The position numbers and the translations under genes were made by a program. The notes under the pieces are model-generated. The model was given only the letters and a program-made list of their open reading frames with translations, ran no database searches and had not been told where the DNA came from. From Betaproteobacteria bacterium (GTDB lineage: Bacteria; Pseudomonadota; Gammaproteobacteria; Burkholderiales; Rhodocyclaceae), in assembly GCA_947478755.1 (NCBI GenBank), contig CANJXH010000007.1, forward strand, positions 1 to 36,956: a DNA stretch of 36,956 nt, in the 5' to 3' direction. Of the stretch, positions 1 through 9,300 are shown in pieces; position 1 is the stretch's first letter; every line of letters starts with the position of its first letter.

Positions 1-1257
1 AATCCAACCGCCACGGTTGACCAGCGAGACATGGAGGCGCTGGCGCTGCAACTGCAGCAGACGCAGACAATTCGCAACGCAAGGACGCAGGCCGCACAAA
101 GATTCAGGGTCCTCGCCGGCCGTGACGTGCCGGTGGAAGCCATGGCGAACTTCGATGCCATGATGGACGCCTGGGCCTACCACTACACCCTGATCGCGAT
201 GAATTCCGACCCCGCCCATCCAAAGGTGCTGTGCGGCCTGTTCGGCCCGGCGCACGAATGGTTTGGCATGAAGCTGCCGGCGAGCCACGGCCCGGCGACG
301 GCCGAGAACGTTGACGTCAGTTACTGTTTCATTCCGGTTGACGGGCAGTCCCGTTACGAGTTGCACGGGCAGCGTTTCAACCCGGCCAGTGGTGATTGTC
401 CGATCTATGTAGCCAGCAATCTTTCGATGACCACCAATGTGGATAGCATCAGCCTGCACGATACTCAGATAAATGCCGATGGCAGTTTTATCATCACCAT
501 CGGTCCGGAACCAGCCAATGGAAGGCGCAACCACCTTCAGACCACTGCTGACACGCGCTATGTGTATACGCGCGACGCGCGGATGGATTGGCGACAGGTT
601 CCGAACGGTTATCTTGTCCGGCGTCTTGATCCGCCGTCGACGCCTCCGATGAGCATCGAGGCCAAGGCTGCCCTCGCAGCGCGATTCATCATCGATGATG
701 TCGGGATCGCCCTCATGTACCGGGGCCTGTTTGCCTCACAGGAGGTCAATACGACCACCTCGCCCGAGGTCAGTACCGCCTTTGGCGGGCAGTCTTCGCA
801 AAAGCTTTGCCGTGCCCACATCAAGCTCGCTGATGATGAAGCCTATGTCATCACGCTGGATCCCGGTGGCGCCGGCTATCACGTGGTGACGGCCAACAAC
901 ATGTGGCTCGAAGTACTGGATTACCGGGACCGCACGAGCAGCTTGAACAATCTGCAAAGTGCCGCCAACGCCGATGGCAGCTACACCTATGTCGTCTCGA
1001 TCCGGGATCCCGGCTTTCACAACTGGATCGACAGCGGCGGCCTGCACCAACTCCTGATCATCATGCGTTGCCAGTTGCTGCCGCGTAACGCTGATGGCAG
1101 TTATGGCGGGCGGGTTCAGGCCCGCGGGCAACTGCTGAAGCTGGCAGATATCGATGCTGCCTTGCCGCAGGACATGAAACGCATGACGCCAGCTGAACGT
1201 CAACAACAGATAGCAGAACGACAGAAAACTTTCGATCTCCGGTTTGTCGATCGCTGA
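1..1257 (+). CDS. DUF1214-like protein, probably 5'-partial
   Basis: The reading frame is open from the first base of the window, so the true start may lie outside; the first ATG is at 31 and would give 408 residues. The middle of the protein (about residues 95-200 from that ATG) has the DUF1214 pattern: a phrase like ENVDVSYCFIPVDGQSRYEL, followed by DGSFIITIGPEP and a tract ending in a DW pair. No signal peptide or membrane segment is visible in the part seen. DUF1214 proteins have no well-defined activity; they often occur in lipid or steroid catabolic gene sets, which fits the neighbours. The gene converges on the sulfotransferase gene with only nine bases between the stops. The family call rests on remembered motif similarity; function is unknown. 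Confidence 0.6.
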   Translation, partial: NPTATVDQRDMEALALQLQQTQTIRNARTQAAQRFRVLAGRDVPVEAMANFDAMMDAWAYHYTLIAMNSDPAHPKVLCGLFGPAHEWFGMKLPASHGPATAENVDVSYCFIPVDGQSRYELHGQRFNPASGDCPIYVASNLSMTTNVDSISLHDTQINADGSFIITIGPEPANGRRNHLQTTADTRYVYTRDARMDWRQVPNGYLVRRLDPPSTPPMSIEAKAALAARFIIDDVGIALMYRGLFASQEVNTTTSPEVSTAFGGQSSQKLCRAHIKLADDEAYVITLDPGGAGYHVVTANNMWLEVLDYRDRTSSLNNLQSAANADGSYTYVVSIRDPGFHNWIDSGGLHQLLIIMRCQLLPRNADGSYGGRVQARGQLLKLADIDAALPQDMKRMTPAERQQQIAERQKTFDLRFVDR

Positions 1258-1266
1258 ACGTCGCGG

Positions 1267-2550
1267 TCAGATTTCGTCGGGTACCTGAAAGTATTCCTGG
1301 TATTTGCGAAATGCTTTCCTTTCGCTGTCGATGATTGCCTTTTCGCCGACCGTGTAGTTTTGCGGGCGGCGCTTTTCGCGCGGATTGTTCGCCACGAAGT
1401 CGCCGATGATCTGCCTTGCCTCGACACCGAACTCAAGACCGAAACAATCGTAGATGCGCGCAAGCGTTGCCACCGGGTCTGCGACCAGATCAAGGTACTG
1501 CACGTTGCACAGCTGATCCGCTTTCAGTGCGCCATTCTCGATCCACTCGATGGGCTTGCTCATCTGGGCAGCCATTTGTGTTGCATCGGTGAGATTGTCA
1601 TAGGCACCTTCGGGCAGCAGGCGGTCGCTCTTGATCCACAGCATGTTGCCGATCAGGTTGACCATTGACGCCAGCGCCTTGACCGGATCCCGATGCATCC
1701 AGATAAAGCCCATGTCGGGGTAGACCTTGAGTACTTGTGGCAGATCGCGCAAATGATCGGGGGACTTGAGTACCCAGCGTCGCTTTCGTCCCTGGCCGCG
1801 TTCGCGCCATTGCATGGCTTGCAGCACGCGTTTTTCATAGCGCAAGCCGGGTTCCATGCCCAGTTTTGCCATGTAGGCGTTGTAGCTGGGGGCTTGCCCC
1901 AGCGTCCCCATCGACACCGCACACTGAAAACTCGGTACCTGCGTATAGATGGTCTCGCACGGTTGTTCGCCAATGAAACGGTGACAGGCTTCGAATTCCG
2001 GTGTGACGCGATTCCACAGGGTGATGCGGCGATCGGCGATCTTTCTTTTTTCGGCTTCGAATGCCGGGTCGGCATTTTCGGGCAACAGCGGAAACAGCCA
2101 TTCCCATGTCATCGGTGACCGATTCGCCGGATCCATTGCCATCAGTTCATACAGGTAGGTGGTGCCGCTGCGCCCCTGGCCCACGATCAACAGCGGGTTG
2201 GTGATTTCCTCGGCAGCGATCTCGGGATGTCTGCGAAAGGCATCCTCGATTCTCAACCGACCTTCCAGATACATCAGGATTTCACCACGCGTCATCATCC
2301 TGCCGATGGGTGACAGGTCGGCTTCTTCATCCAGCGACTTGATGAGAACCTTGAAGGGCTCGTGCCAGTCATCGGCGCCGAAATCATTCAGGCCGGTGTT
2401 CTTGCGGGCGGTGTCCAGCAGCGATTGCTCGTCAAGTGGCACGATGCCGGCAAGGTCGAGCCATGCGCCTTCTTCGTTGAATTTCCTTACCCATTCCGGT
2501 CGTGCCGGTGGTGTCCAGCGCGTGCGCCGGCTGTTCCCCTCATCGGTCAT
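1267..2550 (-). CDS. Sulfotransferase family protein (PAPS-dependent type)
   Basis: A 427-residue protein of the Sulfotransfer_3 type. The 5'-phosphosulfate loop is GQGRSGTTYL near residues 124-133. LKSPDHL follows at about 261-267, and the 3'-phosphate-binding motif HRDP is at about 286-289. Such enzymes move a sulfuryl group from PAPS to a hydroxyl or amine of a small molecule or glycan; the acceptor cannot be read from sequence. The frame is open far upstream into the neighbouring gene, but the ATG at 2550 is chosen because AGGAGAG precedes it and MTDEGN starts the conserved part. It is cytoplasmic, with no signal peptide. It is divergent from a Rieske oxygenase gene, and the two share a 113-bp control region with palindromes. 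A link to hydroxylated lipid or steroid substrates is inference. Confidence 0.85.
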   Translation of the reverse strand: MTDEGNSRRTRWTPPARPEWVRKFNEEGAWLDLAGIVPLDEQSLLDTARKNTGLNDFGADDWHEPFKVLIKSLDEEADLSPIGRMMTRGEILMYLEGRLRIEDAFRRHPEIAAEEITNPLLIVGQGRSGTTYLYELMAMDPANRSPMTWEWLFPLLPENADPAFEAEKRKIADRRITLWNRVTPEFEACHRFIGEQPCETIYTQVPSFQCAVSMGTLGQAPSYNAYMAKLGMEPGLRYEKRVLQAMQWRERGQGRKRRWVLKSPDHLRDLPQVLKVYPDMGFIWMHRDPVKALASMVNLIGNMLWIKSDRLLPEGAYDNLTDATQMAAQMSKPIEWIENGALKADQLCNVQYLDLVADPVATLARIYDCFGLEFGVEARQIIGDFVANNPREKRRPQNYTVGEKAIIDSERKAFRKYQEYFQVPDEI

Positions 2551-2576
2551 TCTTCTCTCTCCTTGAAATCTTGACC

Positions 2577-2617
2577 CTGCATGATCACCCATGCAGAATG
2601 CCTGCAGATTGATGCAG
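2577..2617. promoter_or_regulatory. Two tandem palindromes between divergent genes
   Basis: CTGCATG and CATGCAG form a perfect inverted repeat with a 6-bp spacer at 2577-2596. A second dyad, CTGCA and TGCAG with a 6-bp spacer, is at 2602-2617. Both share the CTGCA/TGCAG half-site. The pair lies between the starts of the sulfotransferase (2550) and Rieske oxygenase (2664) genes, where an operator for both would be expected. No regulator gene is adjacent. The protein that binds is unknown. Confidence 0.45.
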
Positions 2618-2663
2618 CTGGCGAAGCATAATCCAGAGTGCACAAAATAAAGGGGAGAAACCA

Positions 2664-3911
2664 GTGCGTACTGCAACAAGCAAGATTGATCGGCATGGCG
2701 CCGAGAGCCTCCGTGATGAAGGTTCCGAATTGCGATTTCCGCCGTTGCCGGAAATACCGCGTGCGCGCTATCTGGATGCGTCGCTGTTTGATGCCGAGAT
2801 AGACAAGGTATTCCGCCGCTCGTGGCTGGCGGTTGGCCATGTGTCGGAATACAAGTCCGAAGGGAGCTATCGCCTGCTGGATATTCCCTTTGCACCGGTT
2901 GTCGTTGTCAAAGGCAAGGATGGCAAGTTGCGGGCTTTCCTCAATACCTGTCGTCATCGCGCTGCGACGGTACTGAAGGAAAAGGAGGGTTGCGTCAAGA
3001 CGCTGAGTTGCCAGTATCACGGCTGGACCTATGATCTTGCCGGCAAGCTCATCGGCGTCACCAGCCCTGAAAGCTTTGCCGACCTGGACTTTGAAGCGCA
3101 TTCGCTGGTGAGTTTGCGGTGCGAACTTTGGGGTGGCTTTGTCTTCATCAACTTTGATCCCGAGGCACTGCCCCTGCTCGACTGGCTGGCACCGCTGGCG
3201 GATCGCTATGCCTCGATGGTGGTGCCCGACCCCGACAAGCCGTTGCGCATTGCCGCGAAGATGTCGTGGGAGGTCAACTGCAACTGGAAGGCGATGGCCG
3301 AGAATTTTGCCGAGAGCTATCACGTCGAGTACATCCACAGCGAAACCGTGACCAAAATGGTTGATGCGTCGCGTGGCGACTATCACCTGTATCCCGGTGC
3401 GCACGGAACTTTCGTCAATTACTACATTCCGAAGGACGAAATTGCATGGGAGGGATCCACCGCAACCGTCGCTGACAGGCTGCCCGAAATGCCGGGTATG
3501 ACAGATCCGAAGTTTGATGCCGCAGCCTATTCGAATCTCTGCTTTCCCAACAGTTTTTTCAACTTCCTGAAGTCCGGACACAACCTCATACAGATATGGC
3601 CGCATGACGTTGATCATTGCCGGCTTGATCTCACCTTGTTCGGTGTGGACTGGGGTGATGGCCCGCGTCCTGCAGAGTGGGAAGCGATTTGCGCGGGGTA
3701 TGAGGTGGTTGAGCTGGAAGACATCAGTTGCATGTCATCCATCCAGCAGTCTCTGAGGGCCGACCCGGATCGTGGCGTTCCGTTCGGTGCGCGCGAAGCC
3801 CTGCTTTACCAAATGCACGCCGAGATCGACAGGCTTGTGGGCAGCAAGAACATTGCGTCTCGACTTCGCGTGCCGGATATCGACTTGCTCAACAAGTTCA
3901 TCGTCGATTGA
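2664..3911 (+). CDS. Rieske [2Fe-2S] ring-hydroxylating oxygenase, alpha subunit
   Basis: A 415-residue oxygenase with a GTG start preceded by AAGGGGAG. The N-terminal Rieske domain ligates the 2Fe-2S cluster with C96-x-H98 and C116-x2-H119. The C-terminal catalytic domain carries the mononuclear iron ligands in AENFAESYHVEYIH (H220 and H225); an acidic ligand is probably D353 or its neighbour in LEDISC. Length and layout match single-component-type alpha subunits such as those acting on quaternary amines, aromatics or steroid side chains. The substrate cannot be assigned. No small beta subunit or reductase gene is next to it, so electrons must come from elsewhere; the Rieske ferredoxin at 24120-24485 is a candidate partner only by inference. 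It is divergent from the sulfotransferase gene. Confidence 0.88.
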   Translation: MRTATSKIDRHGAESLRDEGSELRFPPLPEIPRARYLDASLFDAEIDKVFRRSWLAVGHVSEYKSEGSYRLLDIPFAPVVVVKGKDGKLRAFLNTCRHRAATVLKEKEGCVKTLSCQYHGWTYDLAGKLIGVTSPESFADLDFEAHSLVSLRCELWGGFVFINFDPEALPLLDWLAPLADRYASMVVPDPDKPLRIAAKMSWEVNCNWKAMAENFAESYHVEYIHSETVTKMVDASRGDYHLYPGAHGTFVNYYIPKDEIAWEGSTATVADRLPEMPGMTDPKFDAAAYSNLCFPNSFFNFLKSGHNLIQIWPHDVDHCRLDLTLFGVDWGDGPRPAEWEAICAGYEVVELEDISCMSSIQQSLRADPDRGVPFGAREALLYQMHAEIDRLVGSKNIASRLRVPDIDLLNKFIVD

Positions 3912-3950
3912 TCGATGGTTTCGGAATCGGATTTGATCAGGGATGGAAAA

Positions 3951-4016
3951 ATGGGAAGGCAGGAAGAGCTGAACATGGACATCATCCGCAAGAACCTGTT
4001 TTGGCCTGACGACTGA
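3951..4016 (+). CDS. Possible 21-residue small ORF after the oxygenase gene
   Basis: An ATG at 3951 opens a 21-codon frame ending in IIRKNLFWPDD and a TGA at 4014-4016, 40 bases past the oxygenase stop. A second ATG inside, at 3975, would give 13 residues and has a GGAAGAG a little upstream. The peptide resembles no family I know. It could be translated from the oxygenase mRNA, or it could be chance. The evidence is weak. Confidence 0.15.
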   Translation: MGRQEELNMDIIRKNLFWPDD

Positions 4017-4030
4017 GCTGCGGGTTTCCG

Positions 4031-4056
4031 GGCTGCGGTTGCCCGCTGCCGCAGCC
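4031..4056 (+). terminator. Hairpin between oxygenase gene and imuA promoter
   Basis: GGCTGCGG (4031-4038) and CCGCAGCC (4049-4056) form a perfect 8-bp stem with a 10-base loop. No run of T follows, so it is a poor intrinsic terminator. Its place between the oxygenase gene and the imuA promoter suggests it separates the two units. Confidence 0.35.
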
Positions 4057-4070
4057 TTGCACCATACAAG

Positions 4071-4099
4071 TTGACAGGTTACCGTTCGATAACTATCAT
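4071..4099 (+). promoter_or_regulatory. Sigma70-type promoter of imuA-imuB-dnaE2
   Basis: A perfect -35 box TTGACA lies at 4071-4076. After exactly 17 bases comes TATCAT at 4094-4099, five of six matches to the -10 consensus. Transcription would start near 4106 and leave a leader of about 98 bases before the imuA ATG. The strong core promoter overlaps two operator-like dyads, as expected for a tightly repressed damage-inducible promoter. Confidence 0.7.
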
Positions 4100-4117
4100 G
4101 GTTATCCATCGGTAACC
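4077..4117. promoter_or_regulatory. Two LexA-like operators in the imuA promoter
   Basis: Two 18-bp imperfect palindromes sit 23 bp apart, at 4077-4094 and 4100-4117. Both begin GGTTA and carry TAAC in the second half. The second fits GGTTN2CN4GN3ACC exactly; the first differs only in its last base. I remember that pattern as the LexA site of Geobacter sulfurreducens. The usual betaproteobacterial LexA box, CTGT-N8-ACAG, was not seen here. Operator 1 fills the spacer between the -35 and -10 boxes and operator 2 covers the likely transcription start. Both positions would block RNA polymerase. No lexA gene lies in the window, so identity of the repressor is inference. Confidence 0.65.
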
Positions 4118-4203
4118 AAAGGCGTGCAAAGATGTTTTCCCCCTGCTGTGACGAAGCATCCGCTTCCCGCTTGCCGCATTGATCGCGTATTGATCTGGAC
4201 ACC

Positions 4204-4941
4204 ATGGAATCGGTTGTGCTCAGTGACGTGCTGGCCCGTCCCGACATCCGCCGTGGCGGATGTTTTGTCGATGCTGCGTTGCCGGCCATCGGCAGCGGCT
4301 TTGCGGCACTGGATGCCGAACTGCCAGGCCGCGGCTGGCCGCGCGGCGCGCTCACCGAACTGCTGTGCGATGGCATCGGCCTCGGCGAAGTCAGCCTGCT
4401 ACAGCCGGCTCTCAAACAGCTTTGCGCGAACGATGGCTGGCTGGTGCTGATTGCACCGCCGCATGGCCTGCAGGCAAGTGCGTGGCGCGCTGCGGGCATC
4501 CCGCTGGAACGCCTGCTGATCGTGAATGCAGTCTCAGGCAGGCAGGGAACACGCGACGTCTTGTGGGCAGCCGAACAGGCTTTCAACAGCGATGCGCCGG
4601 CAGCAGTGGTGTGCTGGAGCAGCATGGCCAATGCCAGGGCGGTACACCGTCTGCAGTTGGCCGCCACGGCAAGCCATGCAGCGGGTTTTCTGTTCCGCCC
4701 GTCACGCGCCGCCAGCGATTCTTCGGCCGCGCCGCTGCGCCTGCAACTGGGCAATGCAAACAACATGCTCGGCATCCGCATCCTCAAACGGCGAGGCCCG
4801 CCGGCAACGCAGGCCTTGCACCTCGCCGTGTCGCGTCCCGCGCCCTGGCGCACCCATGTCAAACACGATGCCGACGCTCTGGCTCGCCCTTTGCCTGCCG
4901 CAACTGCCGCTCGACGCCTCCCCGCATCCGTCAACGAGTAG
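4204..4941 (+). CDS. imuA: ImuA, translesion mutagenesis accessory protein
   Basis: A 245-residue RecA/SulA-like protein, first gene of an imuA-imuB-dnaE2 cassette. The segment GSGFAALDAELPGRGWPRGA followed by TELL is the typical ImuA opening. At the place where RecA has its Walker A loop the sequence reads CDGIGLGEVSLL, with no lysine-threonine pair, so ATP binding in the RecA manner is doubtful; this is usual for ImuA. In characterised cassettes ImuA supports ImuB and DnaE2 in damage-induced mutagenesis in the cytoplasm. No clear Shine-Dalgarno sequence precedes the ATG. The 3' end overlaps imuB by about 74 bases, which suggests coupled translation. Expression is probably SOS-controlled from the promoter at 4071. 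Confidence 0.85.
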   Translation: MESVVLSDVLARPDIRRGGCFVDAALPAIGSGFAALDAELPGRGWPRGALTELLCDGIGLGEVSLLQPALKQLCANDGWLVLIAPPHGLQASAWRAAGIPLERLLIVNAVSGRQGTRDVLWAAEQAFNSDAPAAVVCWSSMANARAVHRLQLAATASHAAGFLFRPSRAASDSSAAPLRLQLGNANNMLGIRILKRRGPPATQALHLAVSRPAPWRTHVKHDADALARPLPAATAARRLPASVNE

Positions 4942-6325
4942 CGTTGTCGTGGAGCAGGGCAGGGTGATTGCCTGTGATACGCAGGCAACCGAGGCCGGAG
5001 TGCGGGGGGGGATGAAACCCTCGCTGGTACGTTCGTTGGCAGCAGACGCCGTGATATTGCAGCGCGATGTCGCTGCCGAAGCCGCCGCACTCGATGCGCT
5101 GGCCTGCTGGGCGGGCGCCTTCACGCCGCGCGTCTGCGTGGTGCCGCAGAAGGGTCTGCTGCTGGAAGTGGGGAGCTGCCTCACCTTGTTTGGCGGTCTC
5201 GATTCGCTGTGGGGCAAGGTACTCGCCGGTATCCGGGCACAGGGCTTTGTCGTGCGCAGCGCGGTGGCGCCCGTTGCACAAGGCGCGTTATGGCTGGCAC
5301 TGGTGCGTGATGACATGCCCCGTGTCGATGGCCCACGCCTGCGGCCCGCGCTGGATGCCCTTCCGCTCTGCGATCTGGCAACGGTGCTGACAGCGAACGT
5401 CGTTGAACGGCTTGAAAGCTTCGGCTTGCAGACGCTCGGCGAAGCGCGCCGCCAACCCTCCGCGGCACTGACACGACGCATCGGCAGTCTGGCGATGACA
5501 AGAATGGCGCGTGCTTACGGCGAGTTGGCCGAGGCGCAGCAGGAGTTCGTGTTTCCGCAGCAGTTCGTTCACGGCGTCGAGTTGCCCGCACCGATCGAGA
5601 ATGCCGAGGCGCTGCTGTTTGTTGCTCATCGACTGGTGCAGGCCATGACCGGATGGCTTGGCGCACGGCAATGCGGCATACAGGAGTGCAGCCTGCTGCT
5701 GCTCCACCACCACCGATCGCCGACCGCTGTCGTCTTGCGCTTCGGTGAAACCCAGCGCGATCCGGTTCGCATTGAATGGGTGTTGCGCGAACGCCTGCAG
5801 CAGCTGGACTTGCCGGCACCGGTCGAGGCAGTCAGGCTGGAGGCGAAGCGGGTGCAGCCCTTGCCCGGTCGAAGCGCGGCCTTGCTGCCCGGCGGGGCGG
5901 CGCAACATGACGGCATGCCCGCGCTCATCGAACGCCTGCGCGCCAGGATGGGCGAAGCCAATGTCCATGGCCTGATGCTGGAAGCGGACCATCGTCCTGA
6001 GCGCAATGGCCGCGCGGCGGGCAGCGGCAAAAGCGGCGCAGCCTTTGCGCATGTACCACGACCGCTTTTCCTGCTGGCAACACCGCAGCTGCTGGGCGAG
6101 TACGACGGCAGGCCGCAATACGATGGCCCCCTGCTCCTGCTCTCGGATCGGGAGCGCATCGAATCCGGTTGGTGGGATGGCGGCGAGCGGGATGCGGAAA
6201 AGACCTGCAGTGGAGACATCCGTCGCGATTATTTTGTCGCGCTGTCGCCGTCACAACGCTGGCTCTGGATCTATCGCGAGTGCGCTGTTCCGGGCGGCTG
6301 GTATCTGCATGGTTATTTTTCGTGA
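4868..6325 (+). CDS. imuB: ImuB, inactive Y-family polymerase homologue
   Basis: A 485-residue protein of the Y-family DNA polymerase fold. It opens with TLWLALCLPQLPLDA, the hallmark ImuB start; an active Y polymerase would have an aspartate in this strand, so the first metal ligand is missing. The middle KGLLLEVGSCLTLFGG replaces the SxDE region of active enzymes. The segment RPLFLLATPQLL and the ending GWYLHGYFS are typical of the ImuB tail. In the mutasome ImuB is thought to link the beta clamp, ImuA and DnaE2 at lesions. The ATG at 4868 is preferred; 4856 is a possible alternative. It starts inside imuA, and its stop overlaps the GTG start of dnaE2. Confidence 0.87.
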   Translation: MPTLWLALCLPQLPLDASPHPSTSSVVVEQGRVIACDTQATEAGVRGGMKPSLVRSLAADAVILQRDVAAEAAALDALACWAGAFTPRVCVVPQKGLLLEVGSCLTLFGGLDSLWGKVLAGIRAQGFVVRSAVAPVAQGALWLALVRDDMPRVDGPRLRPALDALPLCDLATVLTANVVERLESFGLQTLGEARRQPSAALTRRIGSLAMTRMARAYGELAEAQQEFVFPQQFVHGVELPAPIENAEALLFVAHRLVQAMTGWLGARQCGIQECSLLLLHHHRSPTAVVLRFGETQRDPVRIEWVLRERLQQLDLPAPVEAVRLEAKRVQPLPGRSAALLPGGAAQHDGMPALIERLRARMGEANVHGLMLEADHRPERNGRAAGSGKSGAAFAHVPRPLFLLATPQLLGEYDGRPQYDGPLLLLSDRERIESGWWDGGERDAEKTCSGDIRRDYFVALSPSQRWLWIYRECAVPGGWYLHGYFS

Positions 6326-9300
6326 TCAACGATGCTGCCAAGGGCGCTGGCGAGCTGCCGGATTATGCCGAGCTGCACTGCCTTTCCAACTTCAGTTTTT
6401 TGCGCGGCGCATCGCATGCCGAAGAGCTGGTGAAACGTGCGGCCGAACTGAAGTACCGCGCAATCGCCATTACTGACGAATGTTCGTTTGCCGGCATCGT
6501 TCGTGCGCATGGCGCCGCCAAAGAACACTGCATCAAGCTGCTGATCGGTACAGAGCTGAGTCTGACATGCGGCATGAAGCTGGTGCTGCTGGCAAAGAAT
6601 CGCGCCGGCTACGGCAACCTGTCGGCCATCATCACGCTCGGCCGGCAACGCGCCGACAAGGGCGAGTATCAATTGAGTCGGGGCGACCTCGCCAATGGCA
6701 TGCCCGATTGCCTGGCCTTGTGGTTGGCGCCAGCCGATGCGCAGGAAAGCGACGGTCTCTGGTTGCACGGCTGCTTTGTTGACCGTGCCTGGATTGGCTT
6801 CGAGCGTCACCTGTTGCCGGATGACAGGCAACGCCTTGCCCATCTGCGCGCGATCGGTCGGGCGACCGGCCTGCCGCTGGTGGCGAGCAGCGATGTGCAT
6901 ATGCATGTCCGCGCCCGCCGCCCTTTGCAGGACATGGTCACCGCCTTGCGCCTCAACAACAGCATCGACCAGGCCGGTTATGCCTTGTTTGCCAATGGCG
7001 AGCGCCATCTGCGTTCGCGTTTGCGTCTGGCGCAGTTGTATCCGGCGGACCTGCTAGCCGAGACCTTGCGCGTGGCGGACCTGTGCGAGTTTTCCCTTGA
7101 TGAATTGAAGTACGAATATCCCGACGAGGTAGTCCCGCACGGCGAAACGCCGACCAGCTATCTGCGCCATGAAACGGAGAAGGGACTGTGCATCCGCTAT
7201 CCTTCTGGAATACCGCAAGGGGTGCGCGAACAGGTCGAGCACGAGCTGGCGCTGATCCGCAAGCTTGGGTATGAACCCTACTTTCTTACCGTGTACGACA
7301 TCGTCACGTTCGCGCGCAGCCATAACATTCTTTGTCAGGGGCGCGGCTCGGCGGCGAATTCGGTGGTGTGCTATGCCTTGCGGATCACGGCGGTGGACCC
7401 CAATCGTGCCAACCTCCTGTTTGGGCGATTCATCTCCGAAGAACGCAATGAGCCGCCTGACATTGATGTCGACTTCGAACATCAACGCCGCGAAGAAGTG
7501 ATCCAGTACATCTATCAAAAATACGGCCGCGACCGCGCCGCGCTGACAGCGACGGTGATCTGCTATCGCACCCGGTCTGCACTGCGCGACACTGGCCGTG
7601 CGCTTGGAATCGACCGCGACAAGCTGGACGCACTGACCTCGTCGCTTGCGTGGTGGGACAAGCCCGAAGAGTGGCCGCAGCGCTTTGCCGAGGTTGGCCT
7701 CGATCCCAAGAGCCCTCGCGTCACAAAATGGCTGAAGCTGGCGCAGCAGATCAAGGGCTTCCCGCGACACTTGTCGCAGCATGTCGGCGGCTTTGTCATC
7801 AGCCGTGGGCGGCTCGATCGACTGGTGCCGATCGAGAACGCCGCCATGCAAGATCGAAGCGTGATCCAGTGGGACAAGGATGACATCGACGCGCTGGGCC
7901 TGATGAAGGTCGATGTGCTGGCACTGGGCATGCTGAGCGCCATTCGTCGCAGCTTGTCGCTGGTCTCGCTGCAACGGGGACAGTCGTTCGCGATGGAAGA
8001 CATTCCGCCCAAGGATGAACAGGTGTTCGCCATGATTTCGGCTGCCGATACCGTCGGCGTATTCCAGATCGAATCACGGGCGCAGATGTCGATGCTGCCG
8101 CGTTTGCGCCCAAGGAATTTCTACGACCTGGTGATCGAGGTTGCCCTGGTTCGGCCCGGCCCGATCCAGGGCGACATGGTGCATCCCTATTTGCGTCGCC
8201 GGCAGGGACTAGAGCCGGTCAGCTATCCGACCAAGGCAGTGGAGAGAGTACTGGAGCGTACCTTGGGAGTGCCCATCTTCCAGGAGCAGGCAATGGAGCT
8301 ATCGATGGTCGCTGCCGGTTTCACTCCCGGCGAGGCCGACCAGTTGCGGCGCGCCATGGCCGCATGGAAGCGCAAGGGCGGGCTGGGCCCGTTTCGCGAC
8401 AAGCTGATCAATGGCATGACGCAGCGTGGCTATGACATCGAATTTGCCGAAGCCCTGTATCGCCAGTTGCAGGGGTTTGCCGACTATGGCTTTCCCGAAT
8501 CGCATGCGGCCAGCTTTGCCTTGCTGGTCTATGTGTCGGCTTGGCTGAAGCGCCATTACCCGGCAGCATTCCTGACGGGCATGTTGAACTCGTTGCCGAT
8601 GGGCTTCTATTCGGCGTCGCAGCTGATACAGGATGCACGGCGACATGGTGTCGAGGTGCGCCCGGTCGATGTCATGTCGAGCGGATGGGAATGCGCGCTG
8701 GAAGACATTGGCTCGCGCCATCCCGCGGTACGCCTCGGCATGAACCGGGTCAGCGGCATGGCGGCGGATGCGGCGGCGCGCATTGAGGCAGCGCGGGCCT
8801 GCCACCCGTTCGTGAGCGTGGCGGATATGGCGACAAGGGCCGGCTTGCAGAAGCGCGAACTGGAACTGCTGGCCAATGCCAATGCCCTGAGCAGCCTCAG
8901 TGGCCATCGCCGTGCGGCGGCCTGGGCAGCATCTGCGGTATCGGTGCAGGGCGATCTGCTGCAGGGGATCGAGGTGGAAGAGTCCTTGCCGCAATTGCCG
9001 GTGCCGACCGAACCGCAAAACCTGATGGCCGACTATGCCAGCCTCGGCTTCACGTTGGGGCGACATCCCTTGCACCTGCTGCGTCCGTACCTGGAAAAAT
9101 TCCGCTACATCCGTGCTGTGGACCTGCGCGCCATGGCGACGCGACAACTGGCGCGTTGCGTCGGCCTGGTGACCTGCCGGCAACGGCCGGGCACCGCGAC
9201 CGGCGTGATTTTTGTGACACTCGAAGACGAGACCGGCATGGTGAATGTCATCGTGCACAGCCGGCTGGCTGTGCACCAGCGCAAGGAGTTGCTCGGGTCG

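Noticed and set aside
2551-2895. Upstream extension of the sulfotransferase frame
   Set aside because: The frame stays open into the oxygenase gene, but a good ribosome site and the conserved start are at 2550.
3735-5090. Open frame of 451 codons on the minus strand over imuA
   Set aside because: It is rich in Arg, Ser and Pro with no domain pattern, and it overlaps the imuA promoter, imuA and imuB.
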